From JAPOQD01 sp964620555 (GTDB lineage: Bacteria > Pseudomonadota > Gammaproteobacteria > Pseudomonadales > Halieaceae), in contig CAZUGZ010000024.1 in the NCBI GenBank assembly GCA_964620555.1, positions 1 through 35,685 of the forward strand: DNA of 35,685 nt, given 5' to 3'. Below, one piece after another: positions 8,299 to 16,277 of the stretch (position 1 is its first letter; every line of letters begins with the position of its first letter). The notes beneath the pieces were generated by a model. The model saw only the letters and a program-made list of their open reading frames with translations, was not told the DNA's origin and ran no database searches. Position numbers and translations under genes: made by a program.

Positions 8299-9555
8299 AT
8301 GCCGCAAACCATCACGCTCGACGATCTGGCCAGCCCCCGGCACACCGCTGAGGCACGGCAGATTCTCGCCGAAGTGGCGCAGTTGCCCGTCGAGATCAGC
8401 AGCGAGGCGGTCATTGCCGGTGCCCTGGAGAAGTGCGACGTGCCCCTCTACCGGGAAGCGGATTTCCTGCGGCGCATGGACGCCTACATCCGCGCTGTGG
8501 CGAGGCAGCCGGACCTCAGCCCGCTGGGCAAAATCACCCTGCTGAACTACATCGTCAACGCGCTGGTGCAGCGCAGTCGGCTGGAAGCCCTGTACACCGC
8601 GCACCCCGAAATTGAGCAACAGGAAATCAGGCGCCCGCTGATCATCGCCGGGCTGCCCCGGTCCGGCACTACCAACCTGCTGAACATGATCGCCGCCGAC
8701 CCGCGGCTGCGTTCGCTGCGCTACTGGGAATCGCTGGAACCGATTCCCAGCCGGCAAACCCTGGCGGGGCAGGCCAGCGACGACCGCCAGCGCAACTGTG
8801 CCGCGCAACTCGACACCATCAACGCGGTCATGCCCCGCTTCAGCAGCATGCACGACCTGCGGGTGGACAGCATTCACGAAGAGGTGGAATTGCAGTGGCT
8901 GGATTTCGGCAGCCTGCTGTGCGCCACCGTGGCGGATGTGCCGGAGTGGCTGGACTGGTTCCTGGTCAACCGCCGGACGCAACACTACCGGTTTCTGAAG
9001 CGGGTGCTGAAAGCCCTGCAATGGTTGCGCGGCCCCGAGCAATGGGTGCTCAAGAGTCCCCAGCACCTCGCCTTTTTGCCCCAGTTGGTGGAGACCTTTC
9101 CCGATGCCACCTTCGTGGTCACCCACCGCGACCCGGTCTCCGTGTTCACGAGCTGGATCAGCATGTCCGCCTATACCGCACGCATGCATTGGCAGCGCAT
9201 CGACCTGCAGCGGGTCGAGGCCCACGCCCGGCGCATCCAGGATCCCCTGTTGCGGGGCCTGGTGCGGGACCGGGCGGTGCTTCCCCCCGAGCGCACCCGG
9301 CACGTCTATTTCCAGGATTTCATGGCCAACCAGATGCCCATCCTGGAGCAGATCTACGAGCTGGCGGGCATCGGCCTGGACCCCACCGCCCGCGCCGCCA
9401 TCGAAGACTACCTCGCCACCCATCCACGGGGTTGGGCCGGCGCGGTGCGCTACGACCTGGAGGGGCAGTTCGGCATCCGCCGCGAGGATCTGTACCGGCA
9501 CTACGCCTACTACCTGGAGGCCTTCCCCGTGCAGCGGGAGGCGGAAAATAGCTGA
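8299..9555 (+). CDS. Sulfotransferase family protein (paralogue 1)
   Basis: A 418-residue protein with the PAPS-binding signatures of cytosolic-type sulfotransferases. The 5'-phosphosulfate loop is IIAGLPRSGTTNLLN (PRSGTTN at 120-126) and the 3'-phosphate motif is VVTHRDPVSVFTSW (275-286). About 110 residues precede the first motif, forming a helical extension. It shares blocks such as HEELEL/HEEVEL, ILQW/ALQW and YDLEG with the second copy at 16919-18196, so the two are paralogues. There is no signal peptide. The acceptor is unknown; such proteins are frequent in marine gammaproteobacteria. Its TGA overlaps the ATG of the permease by 1 bp, suggesting a functional link to sulfate supply. Confidence 0.88.
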   Translation: MPQTITLDDLASPRHTAEARQILAEVAQLPVEISSEAVIAGALEKCDVPLYREADFLRRMDAYIRAVARQPDLSPLGKITLLNYIVNALVQRSRLEALYTAHPEIEQQEIRRPLIIAGLPRSGTTNLLNMIAADPRLRSLRYWESLEPIPSRQTLAGQASDDRQRNCAAQLDTINAVMPRFSSMHDLRVDSIHEEVELQWLDFGSLLCATVADVPEWLDWFLVNRRTQHYRFLKRVLKALQWLRGPEQWVLKSPQHLAFLPQLVETFPDATFVVTHRDPVSVFTSWISMSAYTARMHWQRIDLQRVEAHARRIQDPLLRGLVRDRAVLPPERTRHVYFQDFMANQMPILEQIYELAGIGLDPTARAAIEDYLATHPRGWAGAVRYDLEGQFGIRREDLYRHYAYYLEAFPVQREAENS

Positions 9556-11279
9556 TGCTGGACCAGTTGCTCGTCTCCGCCCTGTTTCTGTCCCTGATTG
9601 CCAGCCTGGTGCTGACCGACTGGCCCGCGGTCCGGGTCTTCAGTCTCACTGCACTGGCGGCCGTTCTGCTGGGCCTGGTGGACACCTCCGAAGTCCTTTC
9701 CAAAGCCACCAACTCCGGATTGATGACCCTGCTGCTGCTGATTCTGGTTTCCGTCGGCCTGGCCAAACTGAGTTGGCTGCACCGCCTTTCCAGGAGGCTG
9801 ATTTCCCGCAGCTACACGGCGAGCCTGATGCGCCTGGGCGCGGTGACCGCGTGCTTCTCGGCCTTCATCAACAACACCGCGGTGGTGGCCACGCTGGCCA
9901 ACGCGGTGCGCACCAACCGCCACCATCCGGCCTCGAAGCTGCTCATCCCCCTCTCCTATGCCTCCATTCTCGGTGGCACCATGACCCTGATCGGCACCTC
10001 CACCAACCTCATCGTCAGCAGTTTCCTGGAGGATGCGACCGGTCAGGGGCTGGCCTTCTTCGACTTCCTCGCCGTGGGCGCCAGCGTCACCGCGCTGGGT
10101 CTGCTGGTGCTGCTGCTGAGCGGCCGCCTGTTGCCCGACCGCGGTATCGAATCCGTGGATTTCAACGAATACCTGATCGAGGCCGAGGTAACTCCGGATT
10201 CGCCGCTGGCGGGAAGGTCCGTCAAGGACAACGAGCTGCGCGACCTGGATGATTTTTTCCTGGTGGAGGTCGTGCGCGGTGAGAACCTGATTTCCCCGGT
10301 CAGTTCCTTCCAGCAGATCGAAGCGGGGGACAAGCTGATCTTTTCCGGGGACGTCAAGCAGGTCAGCACCCTGGAAGCCATTCGCGGACTGACCCTGTTC
10401 GCCGTCGACACCGGCCTGCTCAGTCAGAACATCATCGAAGTGGTGGTGATGCCCAACGCCAGCATCATTGGCCGCACCCTCAAGCAGAGCGGTTTTCGCT
10501 CGCTGTTCGACGCCGCCGTGGTGGGTATGCGGCGCGGCGGGATGCGCCTCTCCGGCAAGCTCGGCAACATCCCCATCGAGGCCGGCGACAGCATGATGCT
10601 GGCGGTGGGCCCCGACTTCCACGAGCGCAAGAACCTGGACAAGAACTTTGTCATCATCGATGACGAGGTGGTGGAAAACACCGCCACCCCGGCGCAGAAC
10701 TATCTCGTCACTGCCGGCCTCATCGCCGCCATCGCCTCGGCCAGCCTCGGGCTGATGCCGCTGATCGAGGGGCTGGCCCTGTTGCTGGTGGCGATGCTGT
10801 TGATCGGCTTGGTCAGTGGCGGCGAGTTGCGGCGGCGCTTCCCCTTCGAGCTGTGGCTGATCATCGCCTCTGCCCTGAGCCTGTCCCAGGCGCTCAACAA
10901 CTCCGGGCTGGTGGTGCTGATCGCCGATACGTTCCACCATAACCTGGCGGCATTGGGGCCCTACGGGGCAGTGGCGGGAATTTTCCTGTTCACCCTGTTG
11001 CTGACCGAATTGATGACCAACAATGCCGCGGCGGCCCTCAGTTTTCCCATCGCCTTTGGGCTGGCCCAGAGTTACGGGCTCGACCATATGCCCTTCGTCA
11101 TGGCGGTGGCCTACGGCGCCAGCGCCAGTTTTCTCACTCCCTACGGCTACACCACCAACCTGATCGTACAAAACCTGGGCAGCTACCGATTCCGGGACTA
11201 CACCCGGGCCGGCCTGCCGCTGTCGCTGGTCTACTCAGTGGCGGCCATCGCCCTGATTCCCGTGTTCTTCCCGTTTTAG
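9555..11279 (+). CDS. SLC13-type permease with two RCK_C (TrkA-C) domains
   Basis: A 574-residue inner-membrane transporter of the DASS/SLC13 superfamily. Each half has the substrate/sodium motif pair: FINNTAVVATLANAV and GTSTNLIV in the first (about 105-154), and TNNAAAALSFP and TPYGYTTNLIVQNLG in the second (about 485-545). Between the halves, about residues 205-365, are two RCK_C domains with the repeated pattern of GRSVKDNEL/GRTLKQSGF and EAGDKLIF/EAGDSMML. This SAC1-like architecture is often linked to sulfate uptake, which would suit the sulfotransferase immediately upstream, but carboxylates or other anions are possible. It is the last gene of the long plus-strand run; no T-tract terminator follows, only the palindromic repeat at 11284-11369. 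Confidence 0.93.
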   Translation: MLDQLLVSALFLSLIASLVLTDWPAVRVFSLTALAAVLLGLVDTSEVLSKATNSGLMTLLLLILVSVGLAKLSWLHRLSRRLISRSYTASLMRLGAVTACFSAFINNTAVVATLANAVRTNRHHPASKLLIPLSYASILGGTMTLIGTSTNLIVSSFLEDATGQGLAFFDFLAVGASVTALGLLVLLLSGRLLPDRGIESVDFNEYLIEAEVTPDSPLAGRSVKDNELRDLDDFFLVEVVRGENLISPVSSFQQIEAGDKLIFSGDVKQVSTLEAIRGLTLFAVDTGLLSQNIIEVVVMPNASIIGRTLKQSGFRSLFDAAVVGMRRGGMRLSGKLGNIPIEAGDSMMLAVGPDFHERKNLDKNFVIIDDEVVENTATPAQNYLVTAGLIAAIASASLGLMPLIEGLALLLVAMLLIGLVSGGELRRRFPFELWLIIASALSLSQALNNSGLVVLIADTFHHNLAALGPYGAVAGIFLFTLLLTELMTNNAAAALSFPIAFGLAQSYGLDHMPFVMAVAYGASASFLTPYGYTTNLIVQNLGSYRFRDYTRAGLPLSLVYSVAAIALIPVFFPF

Positions 11280-11283
11280 CGCG

Positions 11284-11369
11284 CATAGTTCACCAGAGTT
11301 TGTAGCGAGCACGCCCTGTCACAGCGAGGGTATCGGCGTTCGCAGCAGAAGTTTGGTGAAATAGGCGGG
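11284..11369. repeat. Palindromic intergenic element containing module 3, copy 2
   Basis: The region between the convergent permease and glyS genes is filled by this element. Bases 11317-11369 match window positions 1-53 at 50 of 53 positions. The ends form an imperfect inverted repeat: TTCACCA at 11289-11295 pairs with TGGTGAA at 11354-11360, and the flanks (CGCATAG versus complement CGCCTAT) extend it. The spacing gives a possible long stem-loop of about 85 bases. It has no T-tract. A MITE-like or REP-like origin is inferred from the terminal inverted repeat and the second copy. Confidence 0.75.
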
Positions 11370-11375
11370 TCCGGC

Positions 11376-13451
11376 TCACCCCGTCTGCAGTTGGGAGATA
11401 TCCGCCACCTGCAGAAACAGCTCGCGCAGGGTCCGCAGCAGGCACAGACGGTTGCCGCGCAGCGCCGGATCATCGGTCATCACCATCACCTGGTCAAAAA
11501 AGCGGTCGACGGGGGACTGCAATTCGGCCAGCCCGGTCAGCAACTGCCGGTAGTTTCCCCCCGCCGCCAGTTGCGCGGCGGTCTCGCCCGCCGCCGCCAC
11601 CGCCTCGGCCAGCAGTTGTTCGGCCGGCTCCCGAAGCAGGTCGCTGCGGACTTCCGCAGCCACCTCGTCTCCGCCCTGCCGCTGCAGGATATTGGAGACC
11701 CGCTTGTTGGCGGCGGCCAGGGCGCGGGCCTGGGGCAGTTTGCTGAATGCCTCCACCGCCAGCACCCGGTGGTGCATGTCCAGCGGCGCCGACAGTTGTT
11801 TGGCGGCCACCGCCCGAAACACTTCCGGGGCGATGTCCTGGTCTTCGTACCAGGCCCGGAAGCGCTCGATCAGGTAGGCGAATACCTGTGTCCCCGTGTC
11901 CTCCCGCAACAGGCCGGCCGGGTACTGCCGGATTGCCAGGTCGATGCCCTGGCGCAGGTCCAGCGTCAGCTCGCCGGCCACCGCGATGCGCAATACGCCC
12001 AGCGCGGCGCGGCGCAGGGCGAACGGGTCGCGGGAGCCGGTGGGGGCCTGGCCGATACCGAATATCCCCACCAGGCTGTCGAGCCGGTCGGCGATCGCCA
12101 GCGCCATTGCCGCCGGGGTTTCCGGCAGGGGGGCGCCGGCGTGCCGCGGCCAGTAGTGCTGTTCCAGCGCCTGCGCCAGCGCCGGGGGTTCGCCGTCGTG
12201 CAGTGCGTAATAGCGCCCGGCGGTGCCCTGCAGATCGGCAAATTCACCCACCATCCGGGTCAGCAGGTCGGTCTTGCAAAGTAGCGCGGCGCGTTCCACC
12301 AGCGCCACCTCGGCGCCCAGTGGGCCGGCCAGGGCGCCGCCCAGCGCGAGCAGGCGCTGGGTCTTGTCGTACAGGGAACCCAGTTGCTGCTGAAACACCA
12401 CCCCCTTCAGCTCTTCGACGCGTTGCGCCAGTGGCCGCTCGCGGTCGCTTTCATAAAAGAACTCCGCATCCCGCAGTCGCGGCCGGATCACCCGTTCATT
12501 GCCGCTGACCACCTGGGCCGGGTCCCGGCTTTCCAGGTTGGCCACGGTGATGAAATGCGGCAGCAGTTGGCCCGCCTCATCCAGCACCGGAAAATACTTC
12601 TGGTGTTTCTTCAGTACGTGCACCAGCACTTCCGGGGGCAGTTGCAGGAAGCTCTCCTCGAAGTTCCCCCCCAGCGCCTGCGGCCACTCCACCAGCGCGC
12701 TCACCTCGTCCAGCAGCTCCGGGTCGATGCCGGCGCGGCCCTGCAGGCTCGCGGCTGCCTCCTCTACCTGTTGGCGAATCTGCTCGCGCCTGCGCTCGAA
12801 GCTGGCGACTACCCCGGCGCGCTCCAGGGTCGCCTCGTATTGCTGCGGGGATTTCACCACCGGCGCGGCAACGCGGTGCAGCCGGTGGCCCCGGGTTCGA
12901 TTGCCCGCCTCCTGGCCGAGTACCCGGCAGGGCACCACCGCGCTGCCCAATAACACCACCAGCCAGCGCACCGGGCGGATGAATTCCGTGCGCTCCGCCC
13001 CCCAGCGCATGCGCCGTGGCGCCGCCAGCCGGGCCAGGCTGGTGCCGATGACCTGTTCCAGGCAGTCCACCGCCAGCACCCCGGGCACGCTGCGGCGCGC
13101 GCTCAGGCGCGGGCCCTTGGCGGTGCTGGTGACGGTCAGCGCGTCGACCTCCATCCCGTGGGTGGCGGCAAACCCTTCGGCGGCCCGGGTCCACTGTCCC
13201 TGCGCGTCCCGGCCCCGCTCCTCCGGCGGGCCCAGCACTTCCACGCTGCGCTCGGCGGCCTGCAGTTGCAGGTCCTCGATGTGCAGGGCCAGGCGCCGGG
13301 GGCTGGCAAAAACGTGGCTTTCGCCGTGCTCCAGATGCTGCTCCGCCAGACCGGCGGCCACCCCGTCGGCAAAGTCCTGCGCCAGTTGCCGCAGGCCCTG
13401 GGCCGGCAGTTCCTCGGTGCCGATTTCTATCAGCAGGTGTTTGCTGCTCAT
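11376..13451 (-). CDS. glyS: Glycine--tRNA ligase beta subunit GlyS
   Basis: A 691-residue beta subunit of the alpha2-beta2 bacterial glycyl-tRNA synthetase, close to the usual length of about 690. The N-terminus MSSKHLLIEIGTEELPAQ is diagnostic. The middle holds the conserved blocks KHQKYFPV, FITVAN and GNERVIRPRLRDAEFFYESD. The C-terminal DALR-type anticodon-binding domain includes ANKRVSNIL. The ATG at 13451 is preferred; the open frame upstream belongs to the overlapping end of glyQ. The start overlaps the glyQ stop by 4 bp, so the subunits are translationally coupled, which suits a fixed stoichiometry. It is convergent with the permease gene across the palindromic element. Confidence 0.98.
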   Translation of the reverse strand: MSSKHLLIEIGTEELPAQGLRQLAQDFADGVAAGLAEQHLEHGESHVFASPRRLALHIEDLQLQAAERSVEVLGPPEERGRDAQGQWTRAAEGFAATHGMEVDALTVTSTAKGPRLSARRSVPGVLAVDCLEQVIGTSLARLAAPRRMRWGAERTEFIRPVRWLVVLLGSAVVPCRVLGQEAGNRTRGHRLHRVAAPVVKSPQQYEATLERAGVVASFERRREQIRQQVEEAAASLQGRAGIDPELLDEVSALVEWPQALGGNFEESFLQLPPEVLVHVLKKHQKYFPVLDEAGQLLPHFITVANLESRDPAQVVSGNERVIRPRLRDAEFFYESDRERPLAQRVEELKGVVFQQQLGSLYDKTQRLLALGGALAGPLGAEVALVERAALLCKTDLLTRMVGEFADLQGTAGRYYALHDGEPPALAQALEQHYWPRHAGAPLPETPAAMALAIADRLDSLVGIFGIGQAPTGSRDPFALRRAALGVLRIAVAGELTLDLRQGIDLAIRQYPAGLLREDTGTQVFAYLIERFRAWYEDQDIAPEVFRAVAAKQLSAPLDMHHRVLAVEAFSKLPQARALAAANKRVSNILQRQGGDEVAAEVRSDLLREPAEQLLAEAVAAAGETAAQLAAGGNYRQLLTGLAELQSPVDRFFDQVMVMTDDPALRGNRLCLLRTLRELFLQVADISQLQTG

Positions 13452-14404
13452 GCCTGCCCGGCCGCCTCTTCGGCCAGGGCTTCCCGGCGCAGGGCCGGGG
13501 TCGCCAGGGGGAAACCCAGGGCGGCGCGCGCCCGGTACCAGGCCCCGGCCACCTCGCCGGCCAGGCTGCGCACCCGCAGCAGGTAGCGTTGCCGTTCCGT
13601 TGCCGAAAGCGCCTGCCGGGCATCCAGCAGGTTGAAGGCATGGGAAGCCTTCAACACCTGTTCGTAGGCCGGCAGGGGCAGGCTCGGCTCGCCTTCCACC
13701 AGCCGCCGGCACTCCCGCTCGCTGTGATCGAACTGGAGGAATAACTGCTCCAGGTCCGCCTCTTCAAAATTGTAACGGGACATTTCCACTTCGTTCTGAT
13801 GGTGTACGTCGCCGTAGCTCACCGGGCCGTGGGGCCCCTCGGCCCACGACAACTGGTAGACGCTGTCCACCCCCTGCAGGTACATGGCGATGCGCTCCAG
13901 GCCATAGGTGATTTCTCCGGCCACCGGGTGGCACTCGAGCCCCCCCACCTGCTGGAAGTAGGTGAACTGCGTCACTTCCATGCCGTTCAGCCAGACTTCC
14001 CAGCCCAGTCCCCAGGCGCCGAGGGTGGGTGATTCCCAGTTGTCTTCCACGAAGCGGATATCGTGGACGCCGGCATCCACCCCCAGCCAGGCCAGTGACT
14101 CCAGGTAGATATCCTGAATCGCGTCCGGCGCCGGTTTCAGCAGCACCTGGAACTGGTAGTAGTGCTGCAGGCGGTTCGGGTTCTCTCCGTAACGCCCGTC
14201 CGCCGGGCGGCGGCTGGGCTGCACGTAGGCGGCATTCCAGGTTTCCGGGCCGATGGCGCGCAAAAAGGTGGCGGGGTGAAAGGTGCCGGCCCCGACCTCC
14301 AGGTCCAGCGGTTGCAGCAGCACGCAACCCCGGTCCGCCCAGAACTGCTGGAGTGCCTGGACAAGCCCTTGAAAAGTGTTGGTTTCCTGCTTTGAACCTG
14401 GCAC
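13448..14404 (-). CDS. glyQ: Glycine--tRNA ligase alpha subunit GlyQ
   Basis: A 318-residue catalytic alpha subunit of heterotetrameric glycyl-tRNA synthetase. It shows the family blocks LQQFWADRGCVLLQPLD, VGAGTFHPATFLRA, QPSRRPADGRYGENPNRL, HDIRFVEDNWESPTLGAWGLGWEVW (in sections) and ITYGLERIAMYLQ. The start is GTG at 14404, giving MPGSKQETNTFQ. The first gene of the glyQS pair, it is divergent from djlA across 107 bp containing a TATAAT box on the minus strand. Its stop overlaps the glyS start. Unusual features were not seen. Confidence 0.98.
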   Translation of the reverse strand: MPGSKQETNTFQGLVQALQQFWADRGCVLLQPLDLEVGAGTFHPATFLRAIGPETWNAAYVQPSRRPADGRYGENPNRLQHYYQFQVLLKPAPDAIQDIYLESLAWLGVDAGVHDIRFVEDNWESPTLGAWGLGWEVWLNGMEVTQFTYFQQVGGLECHPVAGEITYGLERIAMYLQGVDSVYQLSWAEGPHGPVSYGDVHHQNEVEMSRYNFEEADLEQLFLQFDHSERECRRLVEGEPSLPLPAYEQVLKASHAFNLLDARQALSATERQRYLLRVRSLAGEVAGAWYRARAALGFPLATPALRREALAEEAAGQA

Positions 14405-14436
14405 CGGATGGGCCCGCCTGGGGGAAAAAGCGGGCT

Positions 14437-14442
14437 ATTATA
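14437..14442 (-). promoter_or_regulatory. Candidate -10 box (TATAAT) for glyQS
   Basis: The plus-strand ATTATA reads TATAAT on the minus strand, 32 bp upstream of the glyQ GTG start. No strong -35 match is visible at 16-18 bp, although TTATGC (complement of 14458-14463) lies at a short 15-bp spacing. On the plus strand CATAAT at 14459-14464 is a weaker candidate for djlA. Both calls rest only on motif and position. Confidence 0.35.
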
Positions 14443-14511
14443 GCTGCTCTGCAGACGGCATAATACCCGCTCGCCGCGGCCCTCTGGCGGCGGCGTGCAA
14501 CGGGCGGAGAC

Positions 14512-15418
14512 ATGTTTTACGGAAAATTGCTGGCCGGCCTGATCGGCTATTTGATGTTCGGCTTCCCCGGGCTGCTGATCGGGCTGCTGATCGGCAACCT
14601 GTTCGACCGCGGTCTGCGCACTTCGGCGCACTTTGGCAATCCCCGGCAGACGGGGCAAATGCGCGAGCTGTTCTTCGAAGGCTGTTTCAGTCTGCTGGGG
14701 CAGATAGCCAAGGCCGATGGCAGGGTCAGCCAGGCCGAGGTGAGCCACGCCGAGCAGATCATGGCGCAACTGCAGATGACCGCCGCCCAGCGGCAGCAGG
14801 CCATCGACTATTTCAAGGCCGGCGCCGCACCCGGTTTTCAACCCGAACCCCTGTTGGAGCGCATCCGCGAGGCGACCCGGGGTCAATCCCGGGTCCAGCA
14901 TACGCTGTTGCTGTTCCTGATCACCATGGCCCAGGCCGATGGCGATATCGACGACCAGGAACAGCAGGTGCTGCGCAACTGTGCCGCCGGTCTCGGCTTC
15001 AGCAGCCAGGCGTTTCTGCGCCTGTTGCAGATGGCCCGGGCCCAGCAGAGTTTTCATCAGCAGCACCAGNNNNNNNNNNNNNNNNNNNNNNNNNNNNNNN
15101 NNNNNNNNNNNNNNNNNNNNNNNNNNNNNNNNNNNNNNNNNNNNNNNNNNNNNNNNNNNNNNNNNNNNNCAGTATCAGCAGGCCGCGCCGCGGCGCCACG
15201 ACCTGGAAGCCGAAGCCTACCGCGCCCTGGGGGTGAGTCCCGACTGCGACGACCGCAGCCTCAAGCAGGCCTACCGCCGGCTGATGAGTGAGTACCACCC
15301 GGACAAGCTGATTGCCCAGGGCGTACCGGAATCGATGATCAAGCTGGCCACCGAGAAAGCCCAGGAAATCCAGGCCGCCTACGAGACTTTGCGCAAGGCC
15401 AGAAAAGCCGCCGCCTGA
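14512..15418 (+). CDS. djlA: Co-chaperone DjlA, interrupted by an assembly gap
   Basis: A membrane-anchored J-domain protein that stimulates DnaK. Residues about 3-30 form a Gly-rich membrane segment (LLAGLIGYLMFGFPGLLIG). A TerB-like helical domain follows (about 50-180), with the duplicated pattern KADGRVSQAEV and QADGDIDDQEQQV. After the gap a J domain carries the HPD motif in SEYHPDKL and ends EIQAAYETLRKARKAAA. The 100 Ns at 15070-15169 fall in the Gln-rich linker (FHQQHQ before, QYQQAAP after). Codons end exactly at 15069 and resume exactly at 15170, so the placeholder of 100 changes frame, and the true gap should be a multiple of three. It is divergent from glyQS and convergent with the amidotransferase. 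Confidence 0.9.
15070..15169. other. Scaffold gap of 100 N
   Basis: Exactly 100 undetermined bases, the usual placeholder for a gap of unknown length. It splits djlA within a Gln/His-rich linker, where a short tandem repeat or extreme base composition may have blocked assembly. Frame considerations on both sides require the real insert to be divisible by three if the gene is intact. Confidence 0.99.
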
Positions 15419-15437
15419 GCGGCGAGACGCGATCGCG

Positions 15438-16148
15438 TTACGCGGCTGGCTGGTGCAGGAAATTCACGATCCAGCGCGCCACCCGCTCGCCTTCGGGAAG
15501 CTGGGACAGGGACTCCATCCCGGTCCGGTAGCGGTCCTCGCCGATGGTTTCGCGGCGCAGATCGAGCAGTTGCTCTGAAAAGCCGGTGACGAACTCGGGA
15601 TGGCCCTGAAAGGTGAGAATGTGCTGCCCGGACTGGCACACCGCGTTTTCGCAGAAGTCGCTGCCGGCCAGGACTTCCATGCCGGGGGCCGGTTCGGTCA
15701 CCTGGTCCTGATGGCTCACCAGCAGCTTGAATTCCGCTGCGCCGTGGTCGTGCCAGCCGGGTATGCGGCTGAAACACGCCGTGTGTACGCCCACGCCCCA
15801 GCCGCGCGCTGATTTCTCCACCCTGCCGCCCAGGGCCTGGGCCACCACCTGGTGCCCGAAGCAGATTCCCACCAGTTTCCTGCGCTCCCGGTGCAGTTGC
15901 CGCACCAGTTCGCCCAGCCGCTGAATCCACGGCTGGTCTTCGTAGGCGCTGAATTTGCTGCCGGTGATCAGCCACGCGTCGGCGGCGTGCAGGTGCTCGG
16001 GAAATTCGCCTTCGGTCACCTCGTACACTGCGAATTCCAGCTCCGGGTCCACCGCGCCCAGCAGTTCCATGAACATGTCCGGGTATTCGCCGAACCCCTC
16101 CACCAGGGCGGGATGTACCTGATCGGTTTTCAGGATGCCGATTCGCAT
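15438..16148 (-). CDS. Type 1 glutamine amidotransferase (GMP-synthase-like)
   Basis: A 236-residue stand-alone class I glutamine amidotransferase. The triad is complete: Cys96 in GICFGHQ, and His183 and Glu185 in FQGHPEF. Family members release ammonia from glutamine or act as gamma-glutamyl hydrolases; the acceptor domain is absent and no partner lies nearby, so the reaction is unassigned. The ATG at 16148 (MRIGILKTDQVHP) is preferred because GAGGG lies about 10 bases upstream; a GTG at 16169 in the same frame is an alternative. It ends 19 bp from djlA in convergent orientation, with a CGCGATCGCG palindrome at 15428-15437 between them. Confidence 0.92.
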   Translation of the reverse strand: MRIGILKTDQVHPALVEGFGEYPDMFMELLGAVDPELEFAVYEVTEGEFPEHLHAADAWLITGSKFSAYEDQPWIQRLGELVRQLHRERRKLVGICFGHQVVAQALGGRVEKSARGWGVGVHTACFSRIPGWHDHGAAEFKLLVSHQDQVTEPAPGMEVLAGSDFCENAVCQSGQHILTFQGHPEFVTGFSEQLLDLRRETIGEDRYRTGMESLSQLPEGERVARWIVNFLHQPAA

Positions 16149-16203
16149 TGCGCCGGGCCCTCGTTGCACGGCCCGCCATGGTAATCGAGAACCACCACCG
16201 GAT

Positions 16204-16268
16204 GAAGGAGCATGGGCACTGGCTCAGTAAGCGCCGCCCCTCTGCGGATGTCTCCATGCTCTGTCGCC
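16204..16268 (+). repeat. Degenerate copy of repeat modules 1 and 2
   Basis: This lies in the 129-bp gap between the amidotransferase start and the TetR gene end. GAAGGAGCATG (16204-16214) is identical to 204-214 and is followed by a diverged form of the 19-base core of module 1. GCGCCGCCCCT (16231-16241) and ATGCTCTGTCGCC (16256-16268) are both identical to the cores of module 2 at 145-155 and 178-190, but with a 14-base rather than 22-base spacer. The order here is module 1 then module 2, the reverse of copy A. Confidence 0.65.
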
Positions 16269-16277
16269 GGAAGATCT

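Noticed and set aside
5530..9501. A 1323-residue open frame on the minus strand
   Set aside because: It lies opposite lnt, lipA and a sulfotransferase, all with conserved motifs, and its translation is rich in Gln, His, Gly and Ala with no domain. It is a shadow of high GC content.
14939..15418. Apparent frameshift in djlA
   Set aside because: The change of frame is produced by the 100-N placeholder. Both flanks end on codon boundaries, so no true frameshift is shown.
15428..15437. CGCGATCGCG palindrome between djlA and the amidotransferase
   Set aside because: A single 10-bp palindrome in GC-rich DNA with no T-tract; not distinguishable from chance.
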